Part shown: positions 1 through 6,824 of the stretch, one piece after another | Layout of the letters: each line of letters opens with the position of its first letter | Position numbering within the stretch: position 1 is the stretch's first letter | Assembly: GCA_023402505.1 (NCBI GenBank) | Contig: JAEYGD010000035.1 | Location: forward strand, 1 to 15,466 | Source of the DNA: Actinomycetes bacterium | GTDB lineage: Bacteria; Actinomycetota; Actinomycetes; Mycobacteriales; Micromonosporaceae | DNA: 15,466 nt | Direction: 5' to 3' | The notes under the pieces: model-generated | Told to the model about the DNA's origin: nothing | Database searches by the model: none | What the model saw: the letters and a program-made list of their open reading frames with translations, nothing else | Made by a program: the position numbers and the translations under genes

Positions 1-23
1 GGGGAAGGGCGGGAGGACGGGGG

Positions 24-1457
24 TTACAGGATGGGGGGCGGGGTGTAGGTGGCGGCGGCGGGGTGGGCGCGGACCAGCTCGGCGACCCGGGCGGCCACCG
101 CCTGGACCTGGGCGGGGGCGGCGCCGACGAAGGCCGTCCGGTCGGCGACCAGGGTGTCGATGTCGGCACGGGTCAGGTCGAGGCGACCGTCCGCCGCCAG
201 GCGGTCGAAGAGGTCGTTCTCCGGTGCGCCCTTCTCGCGCATGGCCAGGGCGACGGCGACCGCGTGCTCCTTGATCACCTCGTGGGCGACCTCCCGGCCG
301 ACACCGCGCCGCACCGCGGCGACCAGGATCTTGGTGGTGGCCAGGAACGGCAGGAACCGCTCCAGCTCCCGGTTGATCACCGCCGGGTACGCCCCGAACT
401 CGTCCAGCACCGTGAGGAACGTCTGGAACAGGCCGTCGGCGGCGAAGAACGCGTCCGGCAGCGCCACCCGGCGGACCACCGAGCAGGACACGTCCCCCTC
501 GTTCCACTGGTCGCCGGCCAGCTCGCCGACCATCGACAGGTAGCCCCGGATGACGACCGCGAAGCCGTTGACCCGCTCCGACGAGCGGGTGTTCATCTTG
601 TGCGGCATCGCGCTGGACCCGACCTGGCCCGGCTTGAAGCCCTCGGTCGCCAGCTCCTGCCCCACCATCAGGCGGATCGTGGTGGCCAGCGAGGACGGCC
701 CGGCCGCCACCTGCGCCAGCGCCGAGAGCACGTCGAAGTCGAGCGAGCGCGGGTAGACCTGCCCCACACTGGCCAGCACCCGGCGGAACCCGAGGTGCTC
801 CGCGACCCGCCGCTCCAGCTCGGCCACCCGGTCGGCGTCACCGTCGAAGAGGTCGAGCTGGTCGGCGGCCGTGCCGACCGGGCCCTTGATCCCCCGCAGC
901 GGATAGCGGCCGATCAGGTCGTCCAGCCGCTCGTACGCGATCAACAGCTCCTCGGCCGCCGACGCGAAGCGCTTGCCCAGCGTGGTCGCCTGCGCCGCGA
1001 CGTTGTGTGAACGCCCCGTCAGCACCAGGTCGGAGTGCTCGACGGCGAGCCGCGCCAACCGGGCCAGGGTGGCGACCACGCGGTCCCGGACCAGCTCCAG
1101 CGACGCCCGCACCTGGAGCTGCTCGACGTTCTCGGTGAGGTCCCGTGAGGTCATCCCCTTGTGCACGTGCTCGTGGCCGGCGAGCGCGCTGAACTCCTCG
1201 ATCCGGGCCTTCACGTCGTGCCGGGTGACCCGCTCCCGCTCCGCGATCGACGCCAGGTCGACCTGGTCGAGCACCCGCTCGTACGCCTCGACCACGCCGT
1301 CCGGCACGGCCACGCCGAGGTCCCGCTGGGCCTTGAGCACGGCGAGCCAGAGCCGCCGCTCCATCCGGACCTTCTCCTCCGGGGACCAGAGGGCGACCAG
1401 TTCCGGCGAGGCGTACCGGTTGGCGAGCACGTTCGGGATCGTCGTCACGTACCGCAT
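24..1457 (-). CDS. purB: Adenylosuccinate lyase (PurB)
   Basis: PurB cleaves SAICAR to AICAR and adenylosuccinate to AMP, releasing fumarate in both cases, in cytosolic de novo purine synthesis. The 477-residue length fits the family. The fumarase/aspartase superfamily signature SSAMPHKMN is at residues 281-289 and carries the flexible catalytic loop serine. Other conserved blocks are RHDVKA (79-84), TSRDLTEN (103-110) and GRSHNVAAQATTLGKR (148-163). The chosen ATG gives the normal N-terminus (IPNVLANRYAS from residue 7); the region just before it has no strong Shine-Dalgarno. The lipoprotein gene lies 54 bp upstream on the same strand, so the two may be co-transcribed. The stop is TAA, and only 23 bp of downstream sequence is in the window. 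Assignment by signature and overall sequence is secure. Confidence 0.97.
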   Translation of the reverse strand: MRYVTTIPNVLANRYASPELVALWSPEEKVRMERRLWLAVLKAQRDLGVAVPDGVVEAYERVLDQVDLASIAERERVTRHDVKARIEEFSALAGHEHVHKGMTSRDLTENVEQLQVRASLELVRDRVVATLARLARLAVEHSDLVLTGRSHNVAAQATTLGKRFASAAEELLIAYERLDDLIGRYPLRGIKGPVGTAADQLDLFDGDADRVAELERRVAEHLGFRRVLASVGQVYPRSLDFDVLSALAQVAAGPSSLATTIRLMVGQELATEGFKPGQVGSSAMPHKMNTRSSERVNGFAVVIRGYLSMVGELAGDQWNEGDVSCSVVRRVALPDAFFAADGLFQTFLTVLDEFGAYPAVINRELERFLPFLATTKILVAAVRRGVGREVAHEVIKEHAVAVALAMREKGAPENDLFDRLAADGRLDLTRADIDTLVADRTAFVGAAPAQVQAVAARVAELVRAHPAAATYTPPPIL

Positions 1458-1511
1458 TGTCCCGCACCCGCCGGACCTGGCCCGAGCGGTCTCCGGTCAC
1501 GCCGGGACTCG

Positions 1512-2150
1512 TCACACCTGCGGGATGTCGTGGACGGTCGCGCTCACCACGAGGGTCTTCGTCCGCTTCCCGTGGGCGTTGCGGACGGTCAGCAGGTAGG
1601 TGTGCTTCTGGACGTCCCCCTCGGAACCGGAGCAGGGGAAGTTGAGCGTCTCGCTGCCGGCCGGCGGGTAGTTGTCGGCGTAGACGCCGGGGCCGTCGAT
1701 CGAGAGGGCGACGGAGTCGACGTTGCTGGCCCGCCACTCCAGGACGACCGGGGTGCCGGCGATCGGGTTGGCGCTGGTGCCGGCCGGGCAGGACGGCTTC
1801 TGCGCGACCCGGAAGTAGGCGATGGACGGGCCGGTGCCCGTGCCGGACTTCCCGCCGCTGCTGCCGGTCGAACCACCACCGGTCGAGCCACCACCGGTCG
1901 AACCACCACCGGTCGACCCGCCACCGGTCGACCCGCCGCCGGGCGCCCCGGTGCCGGTGGCGCCGCCGGCGGGCTCCCCGGTCGCCGGGGTGGGAGCGGC
2001 TGACCCTCCGGTGGCGTCGCCGGGCGCCCCGGTCACCTCGGTCGCGGCGGTGGCCTCCGTGGACGTCGTACCCCCGGAGCCGCAGCCGGTGACCGCCAGC
2101 ACGGCTGCCAGGGCGACGACGGTGGTGCGGAGCAGGACCTGATCTGGCAT
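1512..2150 (-). CDS. Predicted lipoprotein with Gly/Ser-repeat linker and Ig-like C-terminal domain
   Basis: No specific function is recognised. The 212-residue product starts with a signal peptide (MPDQVLLRTTVVALAAVLAV) ending in a lipobox V-T-G-C with Cys23, so it should be acylated and anchored outside the membrane. Residues of about 24-75 are low-complexity Ala/Thr/Gly/Pro. These are followed by five consecutive GGGST units, then a roughly 100-residue domain rich in alternating hydrophobic residues (VVLEW, VALSIDG, TYLLTV, TLVVSATV) with two cysteines that could pair. This looks like a beta-sandwich (Ig/PKD-like) domain on a flexible stalk. An upstream in-frame ATG at 2255 exists, but the ATG at 2150 is preceded by a good Shine-Dalgarno (GAGGGGAG, about 5 nt spacing) and begins the signal peptide, so it is preferred. 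The gene is divergent from the SDR gene and upstream of purB. Confidence 0.85.
   Translation of the reverse strand: MPDQVLLRTTVVALAAVLAVTGCGSGGTTSTEATAATEVTGAPGDATGGSAAPTPATGEPAGGATGTGAPGGGSTGGGSTGGGSTGGGSTGGGSTGSSGGKSGTGTGPSIAYFRVAQKPSCPAGTSANPIAGTPVVLEWRASNVDSVALSIDGPGVYADNYPPAGSETLNFPCSGSEGDVQKHTYLLTVRNAHGKRTKTLVVSATVHDIPQV
1866..1940. repeat. Five tandem 15-bp coding repeats (GGGST linker)
   Basis: Five consecutive 15-bp units begin at 1866, 1881, 1896, 1911 and 1926, with consensus GGTCGANCCRCCRCC on the plus strand. On the minus strand each encodes one GGGST unit of the lipoprotein linker. Units differ only at third codon positions. Because the unit is a multiple of three, slippage would change stalk length without breaking the reading frame. 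Confidence 0.9.
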
Positions 2151-2281
2151 GACCACTCCCCTCGCGGGTGCCGCCGCCGGTGCTGTCCGGCGGGCTGGGA
2201 ACCACGGTAGGAACGGCCGGCAACAGCGGACGGGACCGACCCGGATGATCTCCATCCTGAGTCGACTGTCAGGATCGGACG
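2151..2281. promoter_or_regulatory. Divergent intergenic region, lipoprotein / SDR
   Basis: This 131-bp gene-free stretch separates two divergent genes and must hold both promoters. The lipoprotein side carries its Shine-Dalgarno. The SDR side carries an inverted repeat next to the start codon. I see no convincing -35/-10 pair for the lipoprotein gene. Confidence 0.5.
2254..2275. promoter_or_regulatory. Candidate operator: 7-bp inverted repeat before the SDR gene
   Basis: ATCCTGA (2254-2260) and TCAGGAT (2269-2275) are perfect inverted repeats separated by 8 bp that themselves contain GTCGAC. The right arm ends 6 bp before the SDR start codon. It overlaps a possible leaderless -10 (CAGGAT, 2270-2275) and the only Shine-Dalgarno-like sequence (AGGATCGG). 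A protein bound here would block transcription or initiation of the SDR gene. The regulator is unknown, and the sequence does not match the TetR-type sites at 4485 and 8109. Confidence 0.45.
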
Positions 2282-3025
2282 ATGACCCCCAGACTTGCCG
2301 GGCAGGTCGCCCTGGTGACCGGCGGAAGCCGCGGCATCGGCGCCGCCGTCGCCCGCCGGCTGGCCGAGGACGGCGCCCACGTCGCCTTCACCTACCGCGC
2401 CGACGAGGACAGCGCGAAGGCCGTCGTGGCCGACATCGAGTCGTACGGCCGCACCGGCCTGGCGATCCGCGCGGACAGCTCGGACCCGGCAGCGGCGGCC
2501 GGCGCCGTCGAGCGGACCGTCGCCGAGCTGGGGCGGCTGGACATCCTCGTCAACAACGCCGGGGTGTTCGCCGGAGGGCGGATCGAGGACATCGGTCTCG
2601 ACCTCCTCGACCGGGCCGTCGCGGTGAACGTCCGCGGTGTGTTCCTGGTCACCCAGGCGGCGGTGCGCCACCTGCCCGAGGGCGGGCGGATCGTCAACAT
2701 CGGCAGCAGCTTCGCCAGTCGTGTCCCCGCGCCGGGGGTCAGCGCGTACGCCATGACGAAGACCGCGGTGAACGGCCTGACCCGGGCGCTCGCCCGCGAG
2801 CTCGGACCGCGCGGCATCACCGTCAACCTGATCCTGCCCGGGTCGACCGACACCGACATGAACCCGGCGGACGGCACCGGCGCCGACGCGCAGCGGTCGC
2901 AGATCGCCCTCGGCCGGTACGGCACGCCGGCCGACGTGGCGGCGACGGTCAGCCACCTGGTGGGCGACGGCGGGCGGCACATCACCGGCGCGACGATCGC
3001 CGTCGACGGCGGTTCCACGGCCTGA
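2282..3025 (+). CDS. SDR family NAD(P)-dependent oxidoreductase
   Basis: This is a classical short-chain dehydrogenase/reductase of 247 residues, the usual family size. The Rossmann nucleotide-binding motif TGGSRGIG is at 13-20, NNAG at 91-94, the structural Asn at 116, the catalytic Ser at 143 (GSSFAS), and YAMTK with Tyr156 and Lys160. The C-terminal substrate loop holds PGSTDTDMN, and the protein ends with the typical GATIAVDGG stretch. It is closest to FabG/3-oxoacyl-ACP-reductase-like enzymes, but substrate cannot be told from sequence. Glycine-rich positions followed by TYRADED after strand 2 suggest NADP(H) is possible. It stands alone between a divergent lipoprotein gene and a convergent thiolase gene, so its pathway is not given by context. 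The start has only a weak Shine-Dalgarno and may be leaderless. Confidence 0.93.
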   Translation: MTPRLAGQVALVTGGSRGIGAAVARRLAEDGAHVAFTYRADEDSAKAVVADIESYGRTGLAIRADSSDPAAAAGAVERTVAELGRLDILVNNAGVFAGGRIEDIGLDLLDRAVAVNVRGVFLVTQAAVRHLPEGGRIVNIGSSFASRVPAPGVSAYAMTKTAVNGLTRALARELGPRGITVNLILPGSTDTDMNPADGTGADAQRSQIALGRYGTPADVAATVSHLVGDGGRHITGATIAVDGGSTA

Positions 3026-3040
3026 CCCCGGGCCGCCCCG

Positions 3041-3148
3041 ACACCGGCCGGCACCCGCCGTTGCGGAGCCGGACGACACCGGCCGGCGCCCCACCACCGA
3101 GGACGCCGGACGACAGCGGCCGGCGCCCGCCACCTACGACGGCGGACG
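3041..3148. repeat. Three degenerate ~36-bp tandem repeats in a convergent intergenic gap
   Basis: The 135-bp gap between the convergent SDR and thiolase genes contains three head-to-tail copies starting at 3041, 3076 and 3113 (35, 37 and 36 bp). Each begins ACA(C/G)CGGCCGGC(A/G)CCC and ends GGACG, with a variable middle. The self-complementary GGCCGGC core may fold and help terminate both converging transcripts, but no U-tract is present. Confidence 0.6.
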
Positions 3149-3160
3149 CCGGCCTCGCCG

Positions 3161-4453
3161 TCAACGCTCCAGGATCGCGGTCACGCCCTGGCCCCCGGCG
3201 GCACAGATCGAGATGAGCCCGCGCCCGCTGCCCTTCTCGGCGAGCAGCTTCGCGAGGGTCGCCACGATCCGTCCGCCGGTGGCGGCGAACGGGTGGCCGG
3301 CGGCCAGCGACGAGCCGTTGACGTTCAGCCGGTCCCGGTCGATCGGGCCGAGCGGCGCGTCCAGCCCGAGCCGGTCCTTGCAGAACTCCGGCGACTCCCA
3401 AGCGGCGAGCGTCGCCAGCACCTGCGAGGCGAACGCCTCGTGGATCTCGTAGAAGTCGAAGTCCTGGAGGGTCAGGCCGGCGCGGGCCAGCATCCGGGGC
3501 ACCGCGTACGCGGGAGCCATCAGCAGCCCCTCGTCGCCGTGCACGAAGTCCACGGCGGCGGTCTCCGACCAGGTGAACCAGGCCAGCACCGGGAGGTTGT
3601 GCTCCCGCGCCCACTCCTCGCTGGCCAGCAGCACGGTGGAGGCGCCGTCGGTAAGCGGGGAGGAGTTGCCGGCGGTCATGGTGGCCTGGTCGGCGTCCGG
3701 CCCCTTCGCCCCGAAGACCGGCTTCAGGCCGCCGAGCTTCTCCAGGCTGCTGTCCGGCCGCAGGTTCTGGTCCCGGGTCAGCCCGAGGTACGGCGTCATC
3801 AGGTCGTCGAAGAACCCGCGCTCGTACGCGGCGGCCAGCCGCTGGTGCGACCGCAGCGCCAGTTCGTCCTGCGAACGCCGGTCGACCTGCCAGCGCAGGG
3901 CGGTGCGGGCGGCGTGCTCGCCCATCGACAACCCGGTACGCGGTTCCGCGTTGCGGGGGATGTCCGGCCGGAACGGCTGCGTCGGGCGCAGCCGCGCCGC
4001 GATCCGCAGCCGCTCGCCAAGGGTGCGGGCGCTGTTCAGCTTGATCAGGGTGCGGCGCATCTCCTCGTTGATCGCGAGGGGCGCGTCGGAGGTGGTGTCG
4101 ACGCCACCGGCGATGCCGGCGTCGATCTGGCCGAGGGCGATCTTGTTGGCGACCAGGATGGCGGCCTCCAGGCCGGTGCCGCACGCCTGCTGGATGTCGT
4201 ACGCGGGGGTGTGCGGGTCGAGCTTCGAGCCGAGCACCACCTCGCGGGTCAGGTTGAAGTCGCGGGAGTGCTTCAGCACCGCCCCGGCCACCACCTCGCC
4301 GACCCGCTGGCCGGCCAGCCCGTAACGGGCGACCAGCCCGTCCAGCGCCGCGCCGAGCATGTCGGCGTTGGACGCCTCGGCGTAGCGCGAGTTGGAGCGG
4401 GCGAAGGGTATGCGGTTGCCGCCGATGACCGCGACCCGCCGGATGTTCTGCAC
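3161..4453 (-). CDS. fadA2: Acetyl-CoA C-acyltransferase (thiolase), FadA2/FadI type
   Basis: This 430-residue thiolase does the thiolytic cleavage of 3-ketoacyl-CoA to acetyl-CoA and a shortened acyl-CoA (or the reverse condensation). The nucleophile Cys91 lies in QQACGTG. His338 is in HEAF, the FadI/trifunctional-beta variant of the usual NEAF. His387 is in GHP, and the second catalytic Cys417 is in SICAAGGQG. The start is GTG, preceded at ideal distance (7 nt) by a full GAGGAGG Shine-Dalgarno. The gene is divergent from the fabG4-like and MaoC genes, the same arrangement as M. tuberculosis Rv0243 (fadA2), Rv0242c (fabG4) and Rv0241c (htdX), so orthology to fadA2 is likely. The shared 55-bp promoter region contains an inverted repeat that resembles the operator at the tetR gene. 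Confidence 0.93.
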   Translation of the reverse strand: MQNIRRVAVIGGNRIPFARSNSRYAEASNADMLGAALDGLVARYGLAGQRVGEVVAGAVLKHSRDFNLTREVVLGSKLDPHTPAYDIQQACGTGLEAAILVANKIALGQIDAGIAGGVDTTSDAPLAINEEMRRTLIKLNSARTLGERLRIAARLRPTQPFRPDIPRNAEPRTGLSMGEHAARTALRWQVDRRSQDELALRSHQRLAAAYERGFFDDLMTPYLGLTRDQNLRPDSSLEKLGGLKPVFGAKGPDADQATMTAGNSSPLTDGASTVLLASEEWAREHNLPVLAWFTWSETAAVDFVHGDEGLLMAPAYAVPRMLARAGLTLQDFDFYEIHEAFASQVLATLAAWESPEFCKDRLGLDAPLGPIDRDRLNVNGSSLAAGHPFAATGGRIVATLAKLLAEKGSGRGLISICAAGGQGVTAILER

Positions 4454-4508
4454 GATCCCGCCTCCTCGAAAGGCTTGCCCTCAACCTACTCGCCAGTAGG
4501 CTACGCCT
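4454..4508. promoter_or_regulatory. Bidirectional promoter region, thiolase / fabG4
   Basis: Rightward, TTGCCC (4475-4480), 16 bp, then TAGGCT (4497-4502) fits an actinobacterial housekeeping promoter. With a start site about 7 nt later, transcription would begin at the fabG4 ATG (4509), giving a leaderless mRNA. No Shine-Dalgarno is present before that ATG. Leftward, the minus strand reads TAGGTT (complement of 4483-4488) as a possible -10, and the thiolase has a strong Shine-Dalgarno. An inverted repeat (4485-4500) overlaps both -10 candidates. Confidence 0.6.
4485..4500. promoter_or_regulatory. Candidate TetR-type operator in the thiolase/fabG4 promoter
   Basis: CCTACT-CGCC-AGTAGG is a perfect 6-bp inverted repeat with a 4-bp spacer. 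It lies in the spacer of the fabG4 promoter and overlaps its -10. It matches the tetR/SCP2 intergenic site at 8107-8123: both read ACCTACTCG-N3-GTAGG, followed by TACGC one or two bases further on. This suggests binding by the TetR protein encoded at 7456-8106. Confidence 0.65.
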
Positions 4509-5867
4509 ATGACCGACAGGTACGCGAGCTTCGTCCAGACGGGGGCCGGTCGCGCGCTGGTCAAGCGCCTCGGGTTGCCCGACCCTCCGCGACTGCGCCG
4601 GCACCGCCCCGGCGACCCCCTCGTGTCCGGGCCCGTCCTGCTCGGCGCCGCCGCCGGTGGCCGCCTCGCCGAGCCGGTCGGCAAGATCCTGACCGCCGCC
4701 GGGGTCGAGCTGCGGGACCCGGCCGCCGGCACCGACGCCGAGGCGCGCTTCGGCGCCCTGGTGTACGACGCCACCGGCATCACCGACTCGACCGGGCTGC
4801 GCCAGCTGTACGACTTCTTCCACCCGCACGCCCGGTCGGTGCTGCCCAGCGGCCGGGTGATCGTGCTCGGCAGCCCGCCCGCCGAGTGCCCGTCACCCCG
4901 CGAGGCCACCGCCCAGCGCGCCCTCGAAGGGCTGACCCGCAGCATCGGCAAGGAGTTCGGCCGGGGCGTGACCGCCCAGCTCGTCCTCGTCACCCGCGAC
5001 GGTGACCAGGGCACCACGACCAGTCTCGACGCCACCCTCCGGTTCCTGCTCTCCGGGCGTTCCGCGTACGTCTCCGGCCAGGTGGTCCGCGTCGGTGCCG
5101 GGCGCGCGGAGGCCCCGGCGGACTGGGACCGCCCGCTGGACGGGCAGGTGGTGCTGGTCACCGGGGCGGCGCGCGGCATCGGCGCGGCGCTGGCCCGGGT
5201 CCTCGCCCGGGACGGCGCCCAGGTGGTGGCCCTGGACATCCCGGCCGCCGGCGACGAGCTGGCCCGGGTCGCGAACGACATCGGGGCGAGCGCCGTCCAG
5301 CTCGACCTGACCGCACCGGACGCGCCGTCCCGGCTCGCCGAGCACCTGGCCACCCGGCACGGCCGGGTCGACGCCGTCGTGCACAACGCGGGCATCACCC
5401 GGGACAAGACCCTCGGTCGGATGGACGTGGACCGGTGGGACTCCGTGCTCGACGTCAACCTGTCCAGCCAGGAGCGCATCAACGACGTGCTGCTGGAGCG
5501 GGAGCTGATCCCGGCCGGCGGCCGGATCGTCTCGGTCTCCTCGATCGCCGGCATCGCCGGCAACCGCGGGCAGACGAACTACGCCACCAGCAAGGCGGGC
5601 GTGATCGGCCTGGTCGAGTCGCTCGCCCCGGCGCTGCGGGAACGCCAGATCAGCGTCAACGCGGTCGCGCCCGGGTTCATCGAGACCCGGCTGACCGCCC
5701 GGATCCCGCTGGTGATCCGCGAGGCCGGCCGGCGGATGAACAGCATGTCCCAGGGCGGTCTGCCGGTCGACGTCGCCGAGACGATCGGCTGGTTGGCCTG
5801 GCCGGCGACCGGCGCGGTTAGCGGCAACATCGTCCGGGTCTGCGGCCAGAGCCTGCTGGGGGCGTGA
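4509..5867 (+). CDS. fabG4: High-molecular-weight 3-oxoacyl reductase, FabG4 type
   Basis: This 452-residue protein is nearly twice the size of an ordinary FabG. Residues 1 to about 205 form a degenerate Rossmann/flavodoxin-like N-terminal domain without a glycine-rich nucleotide motif. Residues 210-452 form a complete SDR ketoreductase: TGAARGIG (218-225), HNAG (292-295), Ser345, and YATSK with Tyr358 and Lys362. Length and domain order match M. tuberculosis FabG4 (Rv0242c, 454 residues), an NADH-dependent 3-ketoacyl-CoA reductase; the catalytic residues there are two positions later, as I recall. It probably interconverts 3-hydroxyacyl- and 3-ketoacyl-CoA, acting between the MaoC dehydratase and the thiolase. 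Its stop overlaps the next gene's start (TGATG). No Shine-Dalgarno precedes the ATG, which fits leaderless translation from the promoter at 4475-4502. Confidence 0.92.
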   Translation: MTDRYASFVQTGAGRALVKRLGLPDPPRLRRHRPGDPLVSGPVLLGAAAGGRLAEPVGKILTAAGVELRDPAAGTDAEARFGALVYDATGITDSTGLRQLYDFFHPHARSVLPSGRVIVLGSPPAECPSPREATAQRALEGLTRSIGKEFGRGVTAQLVLVTRDGDQGTTTSLDATLRFLLSGRSAYVSGQVVRVGAGRAEAPADWDRPLDGQVVLVTGAARGIGAALARVLARDGAQVVALDIPAAGDELARVANDIGASAVQLDLTAPDAPSRLAEHLATRHGRVDAVVHNAGITRDKTLGRMDVDRWDSVLDVNLSSQERINDVLLERELIPAGGRIVSVSSIAGIAGNRGQTNYATSKAGVIGLVESLAPALRERQISVNAVAPGFIETRLTARIPLVIREAGRRMNSMSQGGLPVDVAETIGWLAWPATGAVSGNIVRVCGQSLLGA

Positions 5868-6769
5868 TGACGGGGAACGAGGAACCGACCACGTCGGTCA
5901 CCCGGAACCGGGTCCAACTGCCGCAGGTGCCGGCGGCGGGCGCGCTGTACCGGCGGGCGCTGCTGAGCGCGGTGCCCGGCTTCGGCGGCCGGCGGGCCGC
6001 CCAGCCCCCGGCGGTCGAGCTGTGCGTCGACGGGGTCGCCGTCGACCGGGCGCACCTCGCCGCGTACGACCGGGTCTGCGGGTTCCGGCTCACCGACCGG
6101 CTATCGGCGACGTTCCCGCACGTCATGGGCTTCCCGCTGGCGCTGCGCCTGATGACCGCCCCGGACTTCCCGATCCCGCTGACCGGCGTGGTGCACGTCG
6201 GCAACCGGATCACCGTCCACCGGCCGATCGGCGCCGACGAGACGCTCGACTTCACCACGTACGCGGAGAACCTGCGCCCGCACGACCGGGGCCGGCAGCT
6301 CGACGTGGTGCTGATCGGCGCGGTCGGCGGGGCGGAGGTCTGGCGCGGCGTGTCCACGTACCTCGGCCGGGAGCGCACGCCCGGCGGTGGCGAGCGGCGG
6401 GACCGGGGCGACCGCGCACCGGCGCCGGCGGGGTCCGCGCGCTGGCGTGTCGAGCCCGGGGTCGGCCCGGCCTACGCGCGGGTCTCCGGCGACCACAACC
6501 CGATCCACACCTCGCGGCTGGGGGCACGACTGTTCGGTTTCCCGCGCCCGATCGCGCACGGCATGTGGAGCAAGGCCCGGTGCCTGGCCGCGCTGGAGAG
6601 CCGGCTGCCGGACGCGTACACCGTCGACGTCGCGTTCAAGTTGCCGTTGCCGCTGCCCAGCACGGTGAGCTTCAGCAGCACGCCGGCCGGCGACTTCGCC
6701 CTGCACGACTCGCGGGGCCGGCCGCACCTGCTCGGCACCGTCCGGGAGGAGGGAAGGGTCCTTTCCTGA
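5867..6769 (+). CDS. htdX: MaoC-like 3-hydroxyacyl-thioester dehydratase, HtdX type
   Basis: This is a 300-residue double-hotdog (R)-specific enoyl-CoA hydratase/dehydratase. The hydratase-2 motif is clear at residues 203-214 (YARVSGDHNPIH), with catalytic Asp209 and His214. The N-terminal half (about 60-170) is the non-catalytic hotdog, containing FPHVMGFPLALRLM. Some 20-25 low-complexity residues (about 170-192) link the halves. It interconverts enoyl- and 3-hydroxyacyl-thioesters. The ATG at 5867 shares a base with the fabG4 stop (TGATG), implying translational coupling; a GTG at 5864 is in frame directly before it and would add one residue. The partnership with fabG4 parallels M. tuberculosis Rv0242c-Rv0241c (htdX). 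The final codons and stop lie inside a palindrome (6751-6767). Confidence 0.9.
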   Translation: MTGNEEPTTSVTRNRVQLPQVPAAGALYRRALLSAVPGFGGRRAAQPPAVELCVDGVAVDRAHLAAYDRVCGFRLTDRLSATFPHVMGFPLALRLMTAPDFPIPLTGVVHVGNRITVHRPIGADETLDFTTYAENLRPHDRGRQLDVVLIGAVGGAEVWRGVSTYLGRERTPGGGERRDRGDRAPAPAGSARWRVEPGVGPAYARVSGDHNPIHTSRLGARLFGFPRPIAHGMWSKARCLAALESRLPDAYTVDVAFKLPLPLPSTVSFSSTPAGDFALHDSRGRPHLLGTVREEGRVLS

Positions 6770-6776
6770 CGCCTTT
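6751..6776 (+). terminator. Possible terminator overlapping the htdX stop codon
   Basis: GGGAAGG (6751-6757) can pair with CTTTCCT (6761-6767), including two G-U pairs, around a 3-nt loop. The stem is followed at 6774-6777 by TTTT. The stop codon of the MaoC gene (6767-6769) sits at its base. The stem is weak, so read-through into the dedA gene 55 bp later remains possible. Confidence 0.35.
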
Positions 6777-6824
6777 TGTGCGGGAAGTGCCCCCGGTCGA
6801 CACCCGGGCCCCGAGCATGAGGGC

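Noticed and set aside
63..1010. Long plus-strand open frame (315 codons) opposite purB
   Set aside because: It is an antisense shadow of purB; its translation is low-complexity with no family resemblance, as expected in very GC-rich DNA.
838..2223. 461-codon minus-strand frame spanning parts of purB and the lipoprotein gene
   Set aside because: It crosses two real genes in another frame and consists of Arg/Gly/Asp-rich sequence with no domain.
3041..3148. Possible CRISPR array (about 36-bp period)
   Set aside because: Copies are contiguous and degenerate, there are no unique spacers of regular length, and no cas genes are nearby.
2982..4829. 615-codon minus-strand frame over the thiolase and start of fabG4
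   Set aside because: The thiolase in the other frame has all catalytic motifs; this frame is Arg/Pro/Gly-rich and spans a promoter region.
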